NCBI GenBank assembly: GCA_031289145.1
Contig: JAITQA010000109.1
Location: 1 to 64,000 of the forward strand
Length of the DNA: 64,000 nt
Direction of reading: 5' to 3'
From: Dysgonamonadaceae bacterium
GTDB lineage: Bacteria > Bacteroidota > Bacteroidia > Bacteroidales > Azobacteroidaceae
Numbering within the stretch: the stretch's first letter is position 1; each line of letters starts with the position of its first letter. Under the pieces are notes generated by a model that did no database searches, had not been told where the DNA came from, and saw only the letters and a list, made by a program, of their open reading frames with translations. The translations under genes were made by a program, and so were the position numbers. Shown one piece after another: positions 37,361-47,426 of this stretch.

Positions 37361-37389
37361 AATAGTATTGTTTTTTGGTAAAATAGTAC
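37359..37389 (+). repeat. Pair of direct repeats 21 bp apart before the GH2 gene
   Basis: AAAATAGTAT (37359-37368) and AAAATAGTAC (37380-37389) are exactly 21 bases, two helical turns, apart. They match the site at 34743. No TAnnTTTG box follows, so a separate promoter here is doubtful. Confidence 0.5.
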
Positions 37390-37444
37390 TTAAAATAACT
37401 TACCATACTAAAAAGTGTAAACAATCAATAGTAAATAGATAATT

Positions 37445-40400
37445 ATGACAAACAAAATTTTAAGTGTATTTTTTGTTACGCTTGCCGTAGCTTTAATGTT
37501 CGTTGCTTGTGGTAAAACCGCAAAGAAAGATGCGCCGCAAATTGGCGTTTATCCGGGTAATCCCGATGAATCATTTGCTCCGGAGTTGGTAGTCGACAAT
37601 TCCACTTATAGAAATGTGGCGGAATTGCGAAGCGCTTACCACTCATCAAGTTACGATTACAATCTTACCGCTCAGTTGGTAACCGACGGCATTGTTTCCG
37701 ACAAGGAACCGTCAACCATCAACCTGTCGACACAAGCGGGAGACATCCCCAAGAACAAACGTGAATATTTTTTCGACGGGAAAGGCGATTCAAAATATGT
37801 AGTTGAAGGTCAGGATATTTACCTGCAACTCGACTTGAATAATTTGGACGTAGCCGTCGATAAATTTGTGCTGGTTGGCAGCGTTGCATTAGACCCCCAA
37901 AAAGCAAAAGGCTATGAAGTGGTTGCTTACGGCTCAAACGACGGTGCAGAATGGACGGTACTCGCGCAAGATAAAGGCGCAGGTCTTGTTGGGATAGAAC
38001 GTCCTTCGTTTGGTTTCTTCAATTTTCCGTCTCCTCCGGCAAATGCGCCGAAGCCCGAACCCGTTCCTTCACCTGTCATTTTCAATTATGACTATACGCC
38101 CCTTCCACAAGAGCCTCAGGCAAGCCCATTCGGCAACTTTGGCGGTGGTGGGCAAGGCAATACGGTTACACGCACTCTCTCCCAAGAAGTAATTTTGAAA
38201 GAAGCTGCTACTTACAAGCATTACAAAGTGGCTTTGAAAATGGAAAGCGCTGTGGAATGGACTTTCACGGACTGGAATTTTCACCATAACGGCGAGTTGC
38301 TGGACATGCTTCCCGGCTTTTATTTCAACAGCGTTTGGCAGAGTGCAGGCGCAGCCGAAGAATGGGTGTATGTTGATTTTGGTGCGCCTGCCGCTATCGA
38401 CAACCTGAATCTGTTTTGGGTAAATAAGGCTGTCGAAGGAAAAATTCAGACTTCGAACAACGCAAAAGATTGGAGCGAAGTAGCCAATTTGCCCGGTGGC
38501 AGCGAAAAAGAAGATGTCATTGCATTTGGAAAAACGATTAAAACCCAATATCTGCGTTTGTTGCTCACGAAATCGGAAAACGACAAACCCTATATTCTCA
38601 GCGAATTACAGGCATTTGGAAAAGGCGGACTTGTTGCCCGTCCGAAAAATGCACCTGCACTTGCCGAGAATCGTCAAACTCTGAGCGGCGGCAGCTGGAA
38701 ACTGCAACGTGCATCGTCGGTGGCAGCCACAGGCGAAAAAATTTCAACCTCCGGTTTTGATGAAAAAGGATGGATTGTCGCCACAGTTCCCGGCACCGTG
38801 CTGGCAAGTTATATTAATATTGGTGCAGTGCCTGACCCGAATTTCTCCGACAATCAGTTGCAGGTTTCCGATTCTTATTTCTTATCCAATTTTTGGTACA
38901 GAAACGAATTTGAAGTGAACAACGAGAGCGTGGGAACTTTCCTGAATTTCGACGGTATCAACTGGAAAGCCAATATCTTCCTGAATGGCGAAAAAATCGG
39001 CAATATTGACGGTGCGTTTATTCGCGGCAAATTCGACGTTTCAAAATTGGTAAAACAAGGCAAGAATGTAATTGCTGTTGAAATTGTTAAAAACGCTCAT
39101 CCGGGCGCCATTAAGGAACAAACAGCCTATTCTACCGACCAGAACGGCGGTATCCCCGGCGCAGATAATCCTACTTTTCACGCTTCAATCGGTTGGGACT
39201 GGATTCCTACCATTCGCGGCCGTGACATTGGTATTTGGAACGATGTATTTTTGACTTACACCGGCTCGGTAACAATCGAAGACCCCTTTGTACGCACCGA
39301 ACTGCCTTTGCCCGATACCTCTTCGGCAAACATATTAGCAGAAGTTACGCTCGTAAATCATTCCGATGGCGAAGTGACAGGCTCATTAAAAGGAACTTAC
39401 GGAGATGTAACCTTTGCGCAGAAAGTAATTTTGGCGCCGACTGAAACAAAGTTGGTTACATTCGATCCGACTATTTATCCCGAATTGACATTGCAAAATC
39501 CGAAACTTTGGTGGCCAAAGGGTTACGGCGAACAATATCTTTACGATGTAACATTTACCTTTGAAATTGATGGAAAAGTTTCTGATAAAACCGCTTTCAA
39601 ATCGGGTGTGCGTCAGATGACTTTCGATGAAGACGTATATCAGCCCAGCGGTGGCATGTCCTTCGGATTCTTCGGAGGCGAATCGCGCCGTTTGAGCCTC
39701 TATGTAAATGGTCGTCGCTTTATTGGCTACGGCGGCAACTGGGGCTTTGGCGAATCAAACCTGAATTATCGCGGACGCGAATACGACATCGCAGTGGCTT
39801 ATCATGCAGATATGAACTTTACCATCATTCGCAACTGGGTAGGTCAGATAGGCGATGAAGAATTTTATGAGGCTTGCGACAAATACGGCGTAATGGTTTG
39901 GCAAGACTTCTGGTTGGCAAATCCTGTGGATGGCCCCAATCCTTATTATCCCGATATGTTCAATGCCAATGCCAACGATTTTATCAAACGCATTCGCAAT
40001 CACCCGTCTATCGGCATTTATGTAGGAAGGAACGAAGGCAATCCTCCTCCCGAAATTGACAATCACTTGCGTGCTGTGATTCCGCAACTGCATCCGGGTA
40101 TTCACTACATCTCCAACTCTGCAAGCGGCGTTGTAAGTGGCGGCGGTCCGTATCGCGCACTTCCTCCGAAAGATTATTTCAGGTCTTACGGACATGACAA
40201 GTTCCACAGCGAACGCGGTATGCCTGCTGTAATGAACTACGAAAGTTTGGTGCAAGCCTTTGGCGAAAAAGTAGAACCGGTAAATACAATAGATACGCCA
40301 AACAACATCTATGGACTTCACGATTACACGCTTGGCGGTACCGGTGAGGCTTCGGCACAGGCTGCAAATTCTTTCAACGAAATCATTGAAAAGGCATTTG

Positions 40401-41191
40401 GAAAACCAAAAGACGCCAAACAATTTGCAGAATGGGCGCAATGGGTAAATTACGACGGTTATCGCGCCATTTTTGAAGGTCGCAGCGAACACCGCAGAGG
40501 CATGTTGCTTTGGATGAGCCATCCCGCATGGCCGTCGATGGTTTGGCAAACTTACGATTACTACTTCGACCCGACCGGCGCTTATTTCGGCAGCAAAAAA
40601 GCATCCGAACCCATTCATATCCAATGGAACCCGCTACGCGAAGACGTTGAAGTGGTCAATTATCACGCTTTCGATAAAACAGGAATTACGGCAAAAGCAC
40701 AGTTAATCAATCAGGACGGTAAAGTTCAATGGGAAAAAGAGGCAACGCTCGACATCAAAGAAGATGCTACGGTAGCCGTATTCCCACTCGAATTTCCCGA
40801 AACGTTGTCAAGCGCTTATTTCATAAAATTGACCTTGACGGAAGGCGACAAAGTTATTTCCGACAACTTCTATTGGCGTGGTAAGGAAGAAGGCAACCTG
40901 AAATCGCTGGTCGAAGTACCGAAAGTGAAACTGACAGCCAAAACCGCTTCTGAGAAATCGGGAGATGGATGGTTGCTGACCACTACGCTGAAAAACGACA
41001 CGCAAACTCCTGCTTTGATGATTCGTTTGAAAGTGAACGGCAACAGCGGAGAACGCATTTTGCCCGTATTCTTTAGCGACAACTATTTCTTCCTGATGCC
41101 CGGCGAAGAAAAAACAGTAACAATGAAATTCTCAGACAGAGATACACGCGGCGAAAAACCAAGTGTGGAAGTGTCGGGATTCAATATATAA
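37445..41191 (+). CDS. GH2 family glycosidase with discoidin-like domains (mannosidase/glucosaminidase group)
   Basis: A 1248-residue lipoprotein (lipobox VAC, C22). Two F5/8-type (discoidin-like) regions, about 45-180 and 245-395, precede a GH2 body: sugar-binding domain (about 410-600), Ig-like domain, TIM barrel (about 735-1000) and C-terminal beta domains. The probable acid/base is E864 in GRNEGNPP and the nucleophile E923 in HSERGMPAVMNYESL, as in exo-beta-glucosaminidase/beta-mannosidase-like GH2 enzymes. A Pro/Gly/Phe-rich insert fills residues 187-239 between the two discoidin regions. In this locus beta-mannosidase or beta-glucosidase action on oligosaccharides is most likely. Confidence 0.8.
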   Translation: MTNKILSVFFVTLAVALMFVACGKTAKKDAPQIGVYPGNPDESFAPELVVDNSTYRNVAELRSAYHSSSYDYNLTAQLVTDGIVSDKEPSTINLSTQAGDIPKNKREYFFDGKGDSKYVVEGQDIYLQLDLNNLDVAVDKFVLVGSVALDPQKAKGYEVVAYGSNDGAEWTVLAQDKGAGLVGIERPSFGFFNFPSPPANAPKPEPVPSPVIFNYDYTPLPQEPQASPFGNFGGGGQGNTVTRTLSQEVILKEAATYKHYKVALKMESAVEWTFTDWNFHHNGELLDMLPGFYFNSVWQSAGAAEEWVYVDFGAPAAIDNLNLFWVNKAVEGKIQTSNNAKDWSEVANLPGGSEKEDVIAFGKTIKTQYLRLLLTKSENDKPYILSELQAFGKGGLVARPKNAPALAENRQTLSGGSWKLQRASSVAATGEKISTSGFDEKGWIVATVPGTVLASYINIGAVPDPNFSDNQLQVSDSYFLSNFWYRNEFEVNNESVGTFLNFDGINWKANIFLNGEKIGNIDGAFIRGKFDVSKLVKQGKNVIAVEIVKNAHPGAIKEQTAYSTDQNGGIPGADNPTFHASIGWDWIPTIRGRDIGIWNDVFLTYTGSVTIEDPFVRTELPLPDTSSANILAEVTLVNHSDGEVTGSLKGTYGDVTFAQKVILAPTETKLVTFDPTIYPELTLQNPKLWWPKGYGEQYLYDVTFTFEIDGKVSDKTAFKSGVRQMTFDEDVYQPSGGMSFGFFGGESRRLSLYVNGRRFIGYGGNWGFGESNLNYRGREYDIAVAYHADMNFTIIRNWVGQIGDEEFYEACDKYGVMVWQDFWLANPVDGPNPYYPDMFNANANDFIKRIRNHPSIGIYVGRNEGNPPPEIDNHLRAVIPQLHPGIHYISNSASGVVSGGGPYRALPPKDYFRSYGHDKFHSERGMPAVMNYESLVQAFGEKVEPVNTIDTPNNIYGLHDYTLGGTGEASAQAANSFNEIIEKAFGKPKDAKQFAEWAQWVNYDGYRAIFEGRSEHRRGMLLWMSHPAWPSMVWQTYDYYFDPTGAYFGSKKASEPIHIQWNPLREDVEVVNYHAFDKTGITAKAQLINQDGKVQWEKEATLDIKEDATVAVFPLEFPETLSSAYFIKLTLTEGDKVISDNFYWRGKEEGNLKSLVEVPKVKLTAKTASEKSGDGWLLTTTLKNDTQTPALMIRLKVNGNSGERILPVFFSDNYFFLMPGEEKTVTMKFSDRDTRGEKPSVEVSGFNI

Positions 41192-41206
41192 TCCTTAATT
41201 AAACTA

Positions 41207-44089
41207 ATGAAAACACGTATTTTATTTTTTATCTCCCTTTTCCTGTGCTTGACAATGCAAGCACAGGAAAATACGCCTTGGTTTGTTGACCCGCCATTTA
41301 CGATGCCTCAACAAAATCCAAAGCAGAAATTAATGCCATTGGTAAAGGTGCAGGGAAATCATTTTGTAACGCCCGACGGCAGTACAATTTTGTTCCGTGG
41401 CATCGCTATTTCCGACCCCGACAAAGTTGAACGCTCGGGACATTGGAACAAAAAACACTTTGAAAAAGTAAAAGATTTAGGCGGTAACGTCGTGCGTATC
41501 CCCATTCACCCGATTGCGTGGCGCGAACGCACTCCCGAAAAATACCTCCAACTGCTCGACCAGGCAGTGGAATGGTGTACCGACCTGAATATGTATGTGA
41601 TGCTTGACTGGCATACCATCGGCAATCTCGAAATGGAAATGTTCCAAGACCCGATGTATGTTACCACCAAGCAGGAAACTTTCGATTTTTGGCGGAAAAT
41701 TGCCGCACGTTTTGCAGGTAACAACACGGTGGCTTTCTACGAACTTTTCAACGAACCAACCACTTATCGCGGACAATTAGGCGTTTGCACGTGGTCGGAG
41801 TGGAGAAAGCTGGTCGAAAACATGATTACCGTGATTCGCTTTTCGGATAAAGAAACAATTCCGCTCGTTGCCGGTTTCGATTGGGCTTACGACTTGACGC
41901 CCCTGCGCATCGAGCCTATCAATGCCGAAGGAATTGCTTACACAACACACCCGTATTCCAACAAAAGCCCGCAACCGTGGACGGCTACCTGGGAAGAAAA
42001 TTTCGGTTTTGCAGCAAATACTTATCCCGTGTTTGCCACCGAATTTAGCCACGATGCAATGGGAATGCCCGAACTGATTGACCCCGCCAAAGGTTTTGCA
42101 CCGGGGAATTTCAAACTGATTGACCCCACCAAAGGTTTTACTTTCGACAATATCAAAATGCAAGCTGCCGAACCGATCGACCCGAACGGCGACCACTATG
42201 GAACGCAGATTATCGGATACCTCGAAAAGAAAGGCATCAGCTGGACTGTTTGGGTGTTCGACCCCACTTGGGGCGGCTCAAAAATTAAATCGTGGAACTA
42301 CGAACTGACTCCCGGCGCCGTATTTTTCAGCGAAGCCATGAAAGGCAACCTGAAAGTACAGAAAGAATTGGCAGGTGAAACGGTTGTCGAAGACAAATCG
42401 GCGCCGCAATCTACCGCTTTTTCCGACGATTGGCAATTCCGTGCAGGCAAAGGCGACAAATCGTGGAGCGAAAACATTCCGAACGAAAAAGACTGGGTAG
42501 CGGTTACAACCAAAAAAACGCTGGCAGAAAGTAATTTAGCTACCGAAGAAGGCTTTGGCTGGTACAAAAAGAATGTCACGCTCACCGACGATTACTACAA
42601 TTTGGTACAGAAAAAAGGCGGCGTTATGCTACGTTTGGATAGCATTGCCGGCATGGATACCGTGTATATAAATGGCGTTCAGGCGGGCGCTTTCTCAATG
42701 AACACCATGAGCAGAGGCGGCTTTTTAAGCAGAAGTTACTTTGTGCCTGCTTCACTGCTGAAAAAAGGCGCAAACACAGTTGCTGTGAAGTTTTTTGCGA
42801 ATTGGGGTGACAATGCGCCTTTCGGAAAAGGATTGTTGCGCGGTGCATCACTTCAATTTGTAACTGCCCAAACAGCCAACTTGGTAGCGCTCAACTACAC
42901 TGTAAAAGATGACGATTACATTTTCTTTGCGCCGTCTGCCATAAGCATTACCGCCAAAGTAAAAAACGATAATGCCTGGCCGGTGAACGGGAAATTTATC
43001 ATTTCCGTTACCACCGACGATTTTCGTCCCGTAAAAACCGATTCAAAAAATGTCAGTGTGAAAGGCAAAAGCGAATATGCTTGGGATTTCGATTTCACCA
43101 ACCCCGACCCGGGCTTCTATCGTTATACGGTGCAATTTGTAAGAGATAACGACATCAATTTGGAACAGAAATTCAATTTGGGTTTTGAGCCTGAAAAAAT
43201 TTCGTCGCCGCTTGATGCACACGACGACTTTAAATCTTTTTGGGACAATAGCCTGAAAGAATTGGCTAAAGTGGCGCCCGAATACAAACTGACTTTGGTT
43301 TCCGAAGCCTCAAACGCCGATTATGAAGTGTATCTTGTGGAAATGAAATCCTTGAACGGCGTAACCATTCGTGGCTACTATTCAAAACCCTTGCGCAAAG
43401 GCAAATTCCCCGTGTTAGTGGAATATATGGGTTATGGATCAACACCATATTATTCGAGTACGCAATGGGACGGATACGCACATTATGTGCCGTCTATACG
43501 TGGACAAGGGCTGAACCGACTGACCCCGGAAGACGATTTTTGGATTACGATTGGACTGAAAGACAAGGAAGGCTACTATTACCAGGGCGCTTATTGCGAT
43601 GTGGTACGTGCGCTTGACTTCGTATGCAGCCGTCCGGAAGTTGATAAGGACAAAATAGCTGTTCGTGGCGGCAGTCAGGGTGGCGCCTTGTCGTTTGTGG
43701 CAGCCGCGCTGGATAAACGGGTGAAAGTTTGTGCACCGAATGTGCCTTTCCTGTCCGACTATCGCGACTACTTCAAGATTGTGGACTGGCCTCGTAGCGA
43801 TTTGGACAACTATGCCAAAACGCATCCGGATTTCGATTGGGAGCACGTTTACGATTTGTTGACCTATTTCGATATTAAAAATTTGGCGCAATGGATTCAA
43901 TGTCCGCTGCTTATGTCTATCGGCGTACAAGATGCTACCTGCCCGCCGCACACCAATTTTGCGGCTTACAATCAGGTGAAATCCGAAAAATACTGGGTAG
44001 CAAGTCCTACTGCAGGACACAATATCTCCGACCCGCAAATTTGGGAAAATGAAAGCAAATTTATTCGGGAGAAATTGGGGGTAAAATAA
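41207..44089 (+). CDS. Fusion enzyme: GH5 endoglycanase + jelly-roll domain + CE7 acetyl esterase
   Basis: A 960-residue exported protein (signal peptide to about residue 20) with two catalytic domains. GH5 spans about 40-370, with acid/base E183 in FYELFNEP and nucleophile E279 in YPVFATEFS. A jelly-roll like the GH2 sugar-binding domain covers about 400-560 (DTVYINGVQAG), then a linker Ig-like domain (about 570-665). The C-terminal CE7/AXE1 deacetylase (about 670-960) has S823 in GGSQGG, D909 in GVQDATCPP and H938 in AGHN. It should cut the beta-glucan or glucomannan backbone and remove acetyl groups. The GH5 part carries a 14-residue tandem duplication (residues 290-317). It is 15 bases after the GH2 gene. 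Confidence 0.87.
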   Translation: MKTRILFFISLFLCLTMQAQENTPWFVDPPFTMPQQNPKQKLMPLVKVQGNHFVTPDGSTILFRGIAISDPDKVERSGHWNKKHFEKVKDLGGNVVRIPIHPIAWRERTPEKYLQLLDQAVEWCTDLNMYVMLDWHTIGNLEMEMFQDPMYVTTKQETFDFWRKIAARFAGNNTVAFYELFNEPTTYRGQLGVCTWSEWRKLVENMITVIRFSDKETIPLVAGFDWAYDLTPLRIEPINAEGIAYTTHPYSNKSPQPWTATWEENFGFAANTYPVFATEFSHDAMGMPELIDPAKGFAPGNFKLIDPTKGFTFDNIKMQAAEPIDPNGDHYGTQIIGYLEKKGISWTVWVFDPTWGGSKIKSWNYELTPGAVFFSEAMKGNLKVQKELAGETVVEDKSAPQSTAFSDDWQFRAGKGDKSWSENIPNEKDWVAVTTKKTLAESNLATEEGFGWYKKNVTLTDDYYNLVQKKGGVMLRLDSIAGMDTVYINGVQAGAFSMNTMSRGGFLSRSYFVPASLLKKGANTVAVKFFANWGDNAPFGKGLLRGASLQFVTAQTANLVALNYTVKDDDYIFFAPSAISITAKVKNDNAWPVNGKFIISVTTDDFRPVKTDSKNVSVKGKSEYAWDFDFTNPDPGFYRYTVQFVRDNDINLEQKFNLGFEPEKISSPLDAHDDFKSFWDNSLKELAKVAPEYKLTLVSEASNADYEVYLVEMKSLNGVTIRGYYSKPLRKGKFPVLVEYMGYGSTPYYSSTQWDGYAHYVPSIRGQGLNRLTPEDDFWITIGLKDKEGYYYQGAYCDVVRALDFVCSRPEVDKDKIAVRGGSQGGALSFVAAALDKRVKVCAPNVPFLSDYRDYFKIVDWPRSDLDNYAKTHPDFDWEHVYDLLTYFDIKNLAQWIQCPLLMSIGVQDATCPPHTNFAAYNQVKSEKYWVASPTAGHNISDPQIWENESKFIREKLGVK

Positions 44090-44180
44090 GTATTGAAATA
44101 ATACTTAACACTATAAACAATTTGAAATGAAAAAAAATCCCAGCAATGGGGACTTTATGTTAGACTAAATAAAAATTTAA
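44088..44180 (+). promoter_or_regulatory. susC leader with inverted repeat and 14-codon frame
   Basis: AAGTATT (44088-44094) and AATACTT (44100-44106) form an inverted repeat. A short frame runs from ATG at 44127 to TAA at 44168 and contains a CCC/GGG mini-hairpin. The end (GTTAGACTAAATAAA) nearly repeats the leader of the porin gene at 13235. No clear TAnnTTTG box is present. Confidence 0.35.
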
Positions 44181-44184
44181 TTAC

Positions 44185-47100
44185 ATGAAAAAAACAGATT
44201 TAAAAAAACTTAAATCGAAGTACCATCTTCTTTTTCTTGTCTTGTTCTTGCTTTGCTCGCTTTCGCAAGTCTATGCAGAACAGGTTGTTATTCCTGCTGA
44301 AACACAACAAAGCAGAGTGGTTACGGGGAAAGTAATAGATGAGAGAGAAGATCCGCTTGTCGGAGCGAATGTGAAGGTAAAAGGTACAGCTCAAGGCACT
44401 TCTACCGATACTGACGGGAAGTTTTCGTTGGAAGCTCCTGCGGGTTCAACCCTTGAAGTAACATTTATTGGTTTCTTAACCCAAAGTGTTGCCGTTAGCG
44501 CAAACAAAGCAAATTATGTCATCGTGCTTCACGAAGATGTTGAAACGCTTGAAGAATTTGTTGCCGTCGGTTATGGTATTCAAAAAAAGAGCGACGTAAC
44601 AGGTTCGGTTGCCTCCGTTAGCGCCGAAGATTTGATGCGAACAAATCCTACCAATGTTTCTACAGGTTTGTTAGGCGCCGTAGCGGGTCTGATCGTTTCG
44701 CGTTCAGGTGGCGCCGATGGCGGTAGTACAATCCGTATTCGCGGTATTGGTACTTTGTCAGGATCAACCGACCCCTTGTTCGTTGTCGATGGCGTGCGTG
44801 TAGGCTCGAACGCCGATTTCCTGAATCCCTGGGACATTAAGAGCGTCGAAATTTTGAAAGATGCTTCTGCAACCGCTATCTACGGTTCGCAAGGCGCTAA
44901 TGGCGTGATTATGATTACCACCCACAAGGCTGAGGCAGGTCGCGCAAGAGTGAATTTCTCTACAAACTGGTCTTCTTCGGTTCAACCCGAAAAATTAGAT
45001 GTACTCAGTGCTTCCGGTTTTATCAAGTCGCTGAACGAAGCTGCCGCTGCCAATGGCGCAACGGTCAATCCTGCGCTCGCATTAAGTTTGGCAGACCAAC
45101 ACCAAACAATCGACTGGCAAGATGAAATGTCGCGCAGCTCTGCGCTTCGTCAGAACTACAATCTTAGCGTAATGGGCGGCGGCGAAAATACCCGCGCTAC
45201 CATGTCGCTGGGTTGGGCAAACAACGAAGGTATTTTGATACATCAAAACTTCAAACGTTTGACGGCACGGCTTGCGGTGGACAATACCATTAAAAAAGTT
45301 ATCCGCACAGGACTTAGCGTTGTCTATAATTTCAATCAATACTTGGGTGGCGGTGGCAATATGTTGGGTTTTGCCGTACTGCCGCCAACAATGGACGAAA
45401 TAGACGCGAACGGAAACATCATACACGTTCCGGTTCGCTATCCGAACGGCACCTGGGGACATTTCCTCTATGCTAACGGCGACATCAGCCAATATGTTGA
45501 CAATCCGGTGGCTGTAGCAACCATTCCTACCGAAAACGAAAATTATGTCAGCGCCAACAACAGCGTTCGCTTAGATGGCTATATAGAAGTGGATATTATG
45601 AAAGGCCTAACTTTCCGTTCTACCAACTCACTCAATTATTGGGGTGGTGGAACTTCAAACTATCAACCCATTGCCAATCGTACTTTCCAAAATCAAAACG
45701 ATGATTTTGATGCGTATAGCGTTAGTATGAACGGCGGATTCGGCATGAACACAGAAAACTATTTGACCTATAATATCAACTTGGCAAAGATTCACAATCT
45801 TTCGGTAATGTTAGGTCAGTCTTTTTCCCGCAATATGTATTCGCTCAACGCGAGTTATAATGGACGGTATTATGCCAGCGACAATGAGCGCACGGTGGGC
45901 AATATGCTCAAATTCGATACCAGAGGTGGTAGCGGAAGCCTTGGCGAGGAATTTAGAATGTTGTCTTATTTCGGTCGTATCAACTACTCTCTGATGGACC
46001 GGTATTTACTGACGGCAACCATTCGTCGCGATGGTTCGTCCAACTTCGGCCTTTTGAACCGCTTTGGTCAGTTCCCATCCCTTTCATTTGCATGGCGTGC
46101 CAGCGAAGAGGAATTTATCAAAAACCTGAATATTTTCTCTAACTTAAAATTGCGTTTGGGCTGGGGCGTAACGGGTAATGCCGGACGTGCCGATGTAGCC
46201 AAACTGATAAGCGACCGTATTCAAGCCTATTGGCTGAAAGATGGAGGCAATGTTGATTATGCCGCAGGTCTAACGAAAGACGGCATTCATGACGATGCTT
46301 TGCGTTGGGAATCGAACAAACAAACCAATGTCGGTTTGGATTTGGGTTTTGCCAAAAATACCTGGAGTTTTACGCTTGATTATTATGTTCGGCAATCCGA
46401 CGACTTGCTGAATAATAAGACCATTCGGCCTTCGACAGGTTTTACCACTATTTATACCAATTTTGGCTCCATCCGCAACAGCGGATTGGAAGTAGCCGCT
46501 GTTTTCCAAAAACCCGTTCGCGACTGGTTCTTCAATGTCCGCGCTAACTTTGCTACGCTGAAAAACGAAGTGGTTGAAGTGGGTGAAGCGCCTATCTATT
46601 ATTCTGTTGGAAATGGCGATTGGTGGACAAACGCTGCTGTAGCAGAAAACGGACATCCTATCGGCACGTACTGGGGATACAGAGCCGCCGGCATATTCCA
46701 GTCACAAGCCGAAATCGACGAGTTGAACAAGCAAGCGCTTGCTGCGGGTTTCAATTTCTACCAAACGCAATATACTGCGCCCGGCGATGTGAAATTTGTG
46801 GACTTGGACGGCAATGGCACCATTGACGATTTGGATAGAGATTATTTAGGACATGGTTTCCCCACATTTACCTATGGATTCAATTTCTCGGTAAATTACA
46901 AAAAATGGGACGCCTCTTTCAATTTGCACGGCGTTTTAGGACAGGATATTATGTCGTATGCCTATAAAAATCTGACCACAATGCGTTCCGGTACAGAAGG
47001 CTACAACAATATTCTGACCGAATTTTATGACAACGCATGGAGAGAAAACGCTAAAAGTAATACTTATTGGCGCCTGACACGTGCTGACGATAACCAAAAC

Positions 47101-47394
47101 ACACGGATAAGCGATTTATTTATCAAAAACGGTAATTATTTGAAATTGCGCAATATCCAAATTGGTTATACGCTTCCAAGAGACCTTGTGAAGAAAATTT
47201 CGGTGGACAATGTGCGCGTTTTTATTAGCGCCGACGAATTGCTGACGATTTCAAGTTATGTAAAAGGTCTTGACCCTGAAATCAAAACAGATGTTACATT
47301 TAACGGTGTAACAAATGCTACCACTAACGGTATCGACCAGGGTCGTTATCCGCTTCCACGGACATTTACCTTTGGTCTAACAGCCGGTTTCTAA
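44185..47394 (+). CDS. SusC/RagA-type TonB-dependent outer-membrane transporter
   Basis: A 1069-residue oligosaccharide importer. Signal peptide to about residue 31; carboxypeptidase-regulatory-like domain (about 46-120, VTGKVIDEREDPLVGANVKVKGT in segments); TonB-box-like EEFVAVGYG (123-131); plug domain (about 135-245, with GGSTIRIRGIGTL and ATAIYGSQGANGVI); then a 22-strand barrel ending in FTFGLTAGF. It pairs with the SusD protein 32 bases downstream to bind and import glycans, driven by TonB. Class and order are typical. The substrate is inferred from the flanking mannan and glucan enzymes. Confidence 0.96.
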   Translation: MKKTDLKKLKSKYHLLFLVLFLLCSLSQVYAEQVVIPAETQQSRVVTGKVIDEREDPLVGANVKVKGTAQGTSTDTDGKFSLEAPAGSTLEVTFIGFLTQSVAVSANKANYVIVLHEDVETLEEFVAVGYGIQKKSDVTGSVASVSAEDLMRTNPTNVSTGLLGAVAGLIVSRSGGADGGSTIRIRGIGTLSGSTDPLFVVDGVRVGSNADFLNPWDIKSVEILKDASATAIYGSQGANGVIMITTHKAEAGRARVNFSTNWSSSVQPEKLDVLSASGFIKSLNEAAAANGATVNPALALSLADQHQTIDWQDEMSRSSALRQNYNLSVMGGGENTRATMSLGWANNEGILIHQNFKRLTARLAVDNTIKKVIRTGLSVVYNFNQYLGGGGNMLGFAVLPPTMDEIDANGNIIHVPVRYPNGTWGHFLYANGDISQYVDNPVAVATIPTENENYVSANNSVRLDGYIEVDIMKGLTFRSTNSLNYWGGGTSNYQPIANRTFQNQNDDFDAYSVSMNGGFGMNTENYLTYNINLAKIHNLSVMLGQSFSRNMYSLNASYNGRYYASDNERTVGNMLKFDTRGGSGSLGEEFRMLSYFGRINYSLMDRYLLTATIRRDGSSNFGLLNRFGQFPSLSFAWRASEEEFIKNLNIFSNLKLRLGWGVTGNAGRADVAKLISDRIQAYWLKDGGNVDYAAGLTKDGIHDDALRWESNKQTNVGLDLGFAKNTWSFTLDYYVRQSDDLLNNKTIRPSTGFTTIYTNFGSIRNSGLEVAAVFQKPVRDWFFNVRANFATLKNEVVEVGEAPIYYSVGNGDWWTNAAVAENGHPIGTYWGYRAAGIFQSQAEIDELNKQALAAGFNFYQTQYTAPGDVKFVDLDGNGTIDDLDRDYLGHGFPTFTYGFNFSVNYKKWDASFNLHGVLGQDIMSYAYKNLTTMRSGTEGYNNILTEFYDNAWRENAKSNTYWRLTRADDNQNTRISDLFIKNGNYLKLRNIQIGYTLPRDLVKKISVDNVRVFISADELLTISSYVKGLDPEIKTDVTFNGVTNATTNGIDQGRYPLPRTFTFGLTAGF

Positions 47395-47426
47395 AATAAT
47401 CTATTTACGCTAAAAAAATTATGTAT

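Noticed and set aside
39755..40624. 289-codon antisense frame opposite the GH2 gene
   Set aside because: Shadow of the GH2 catalytic domain; its sequence shows no recognisable motif.
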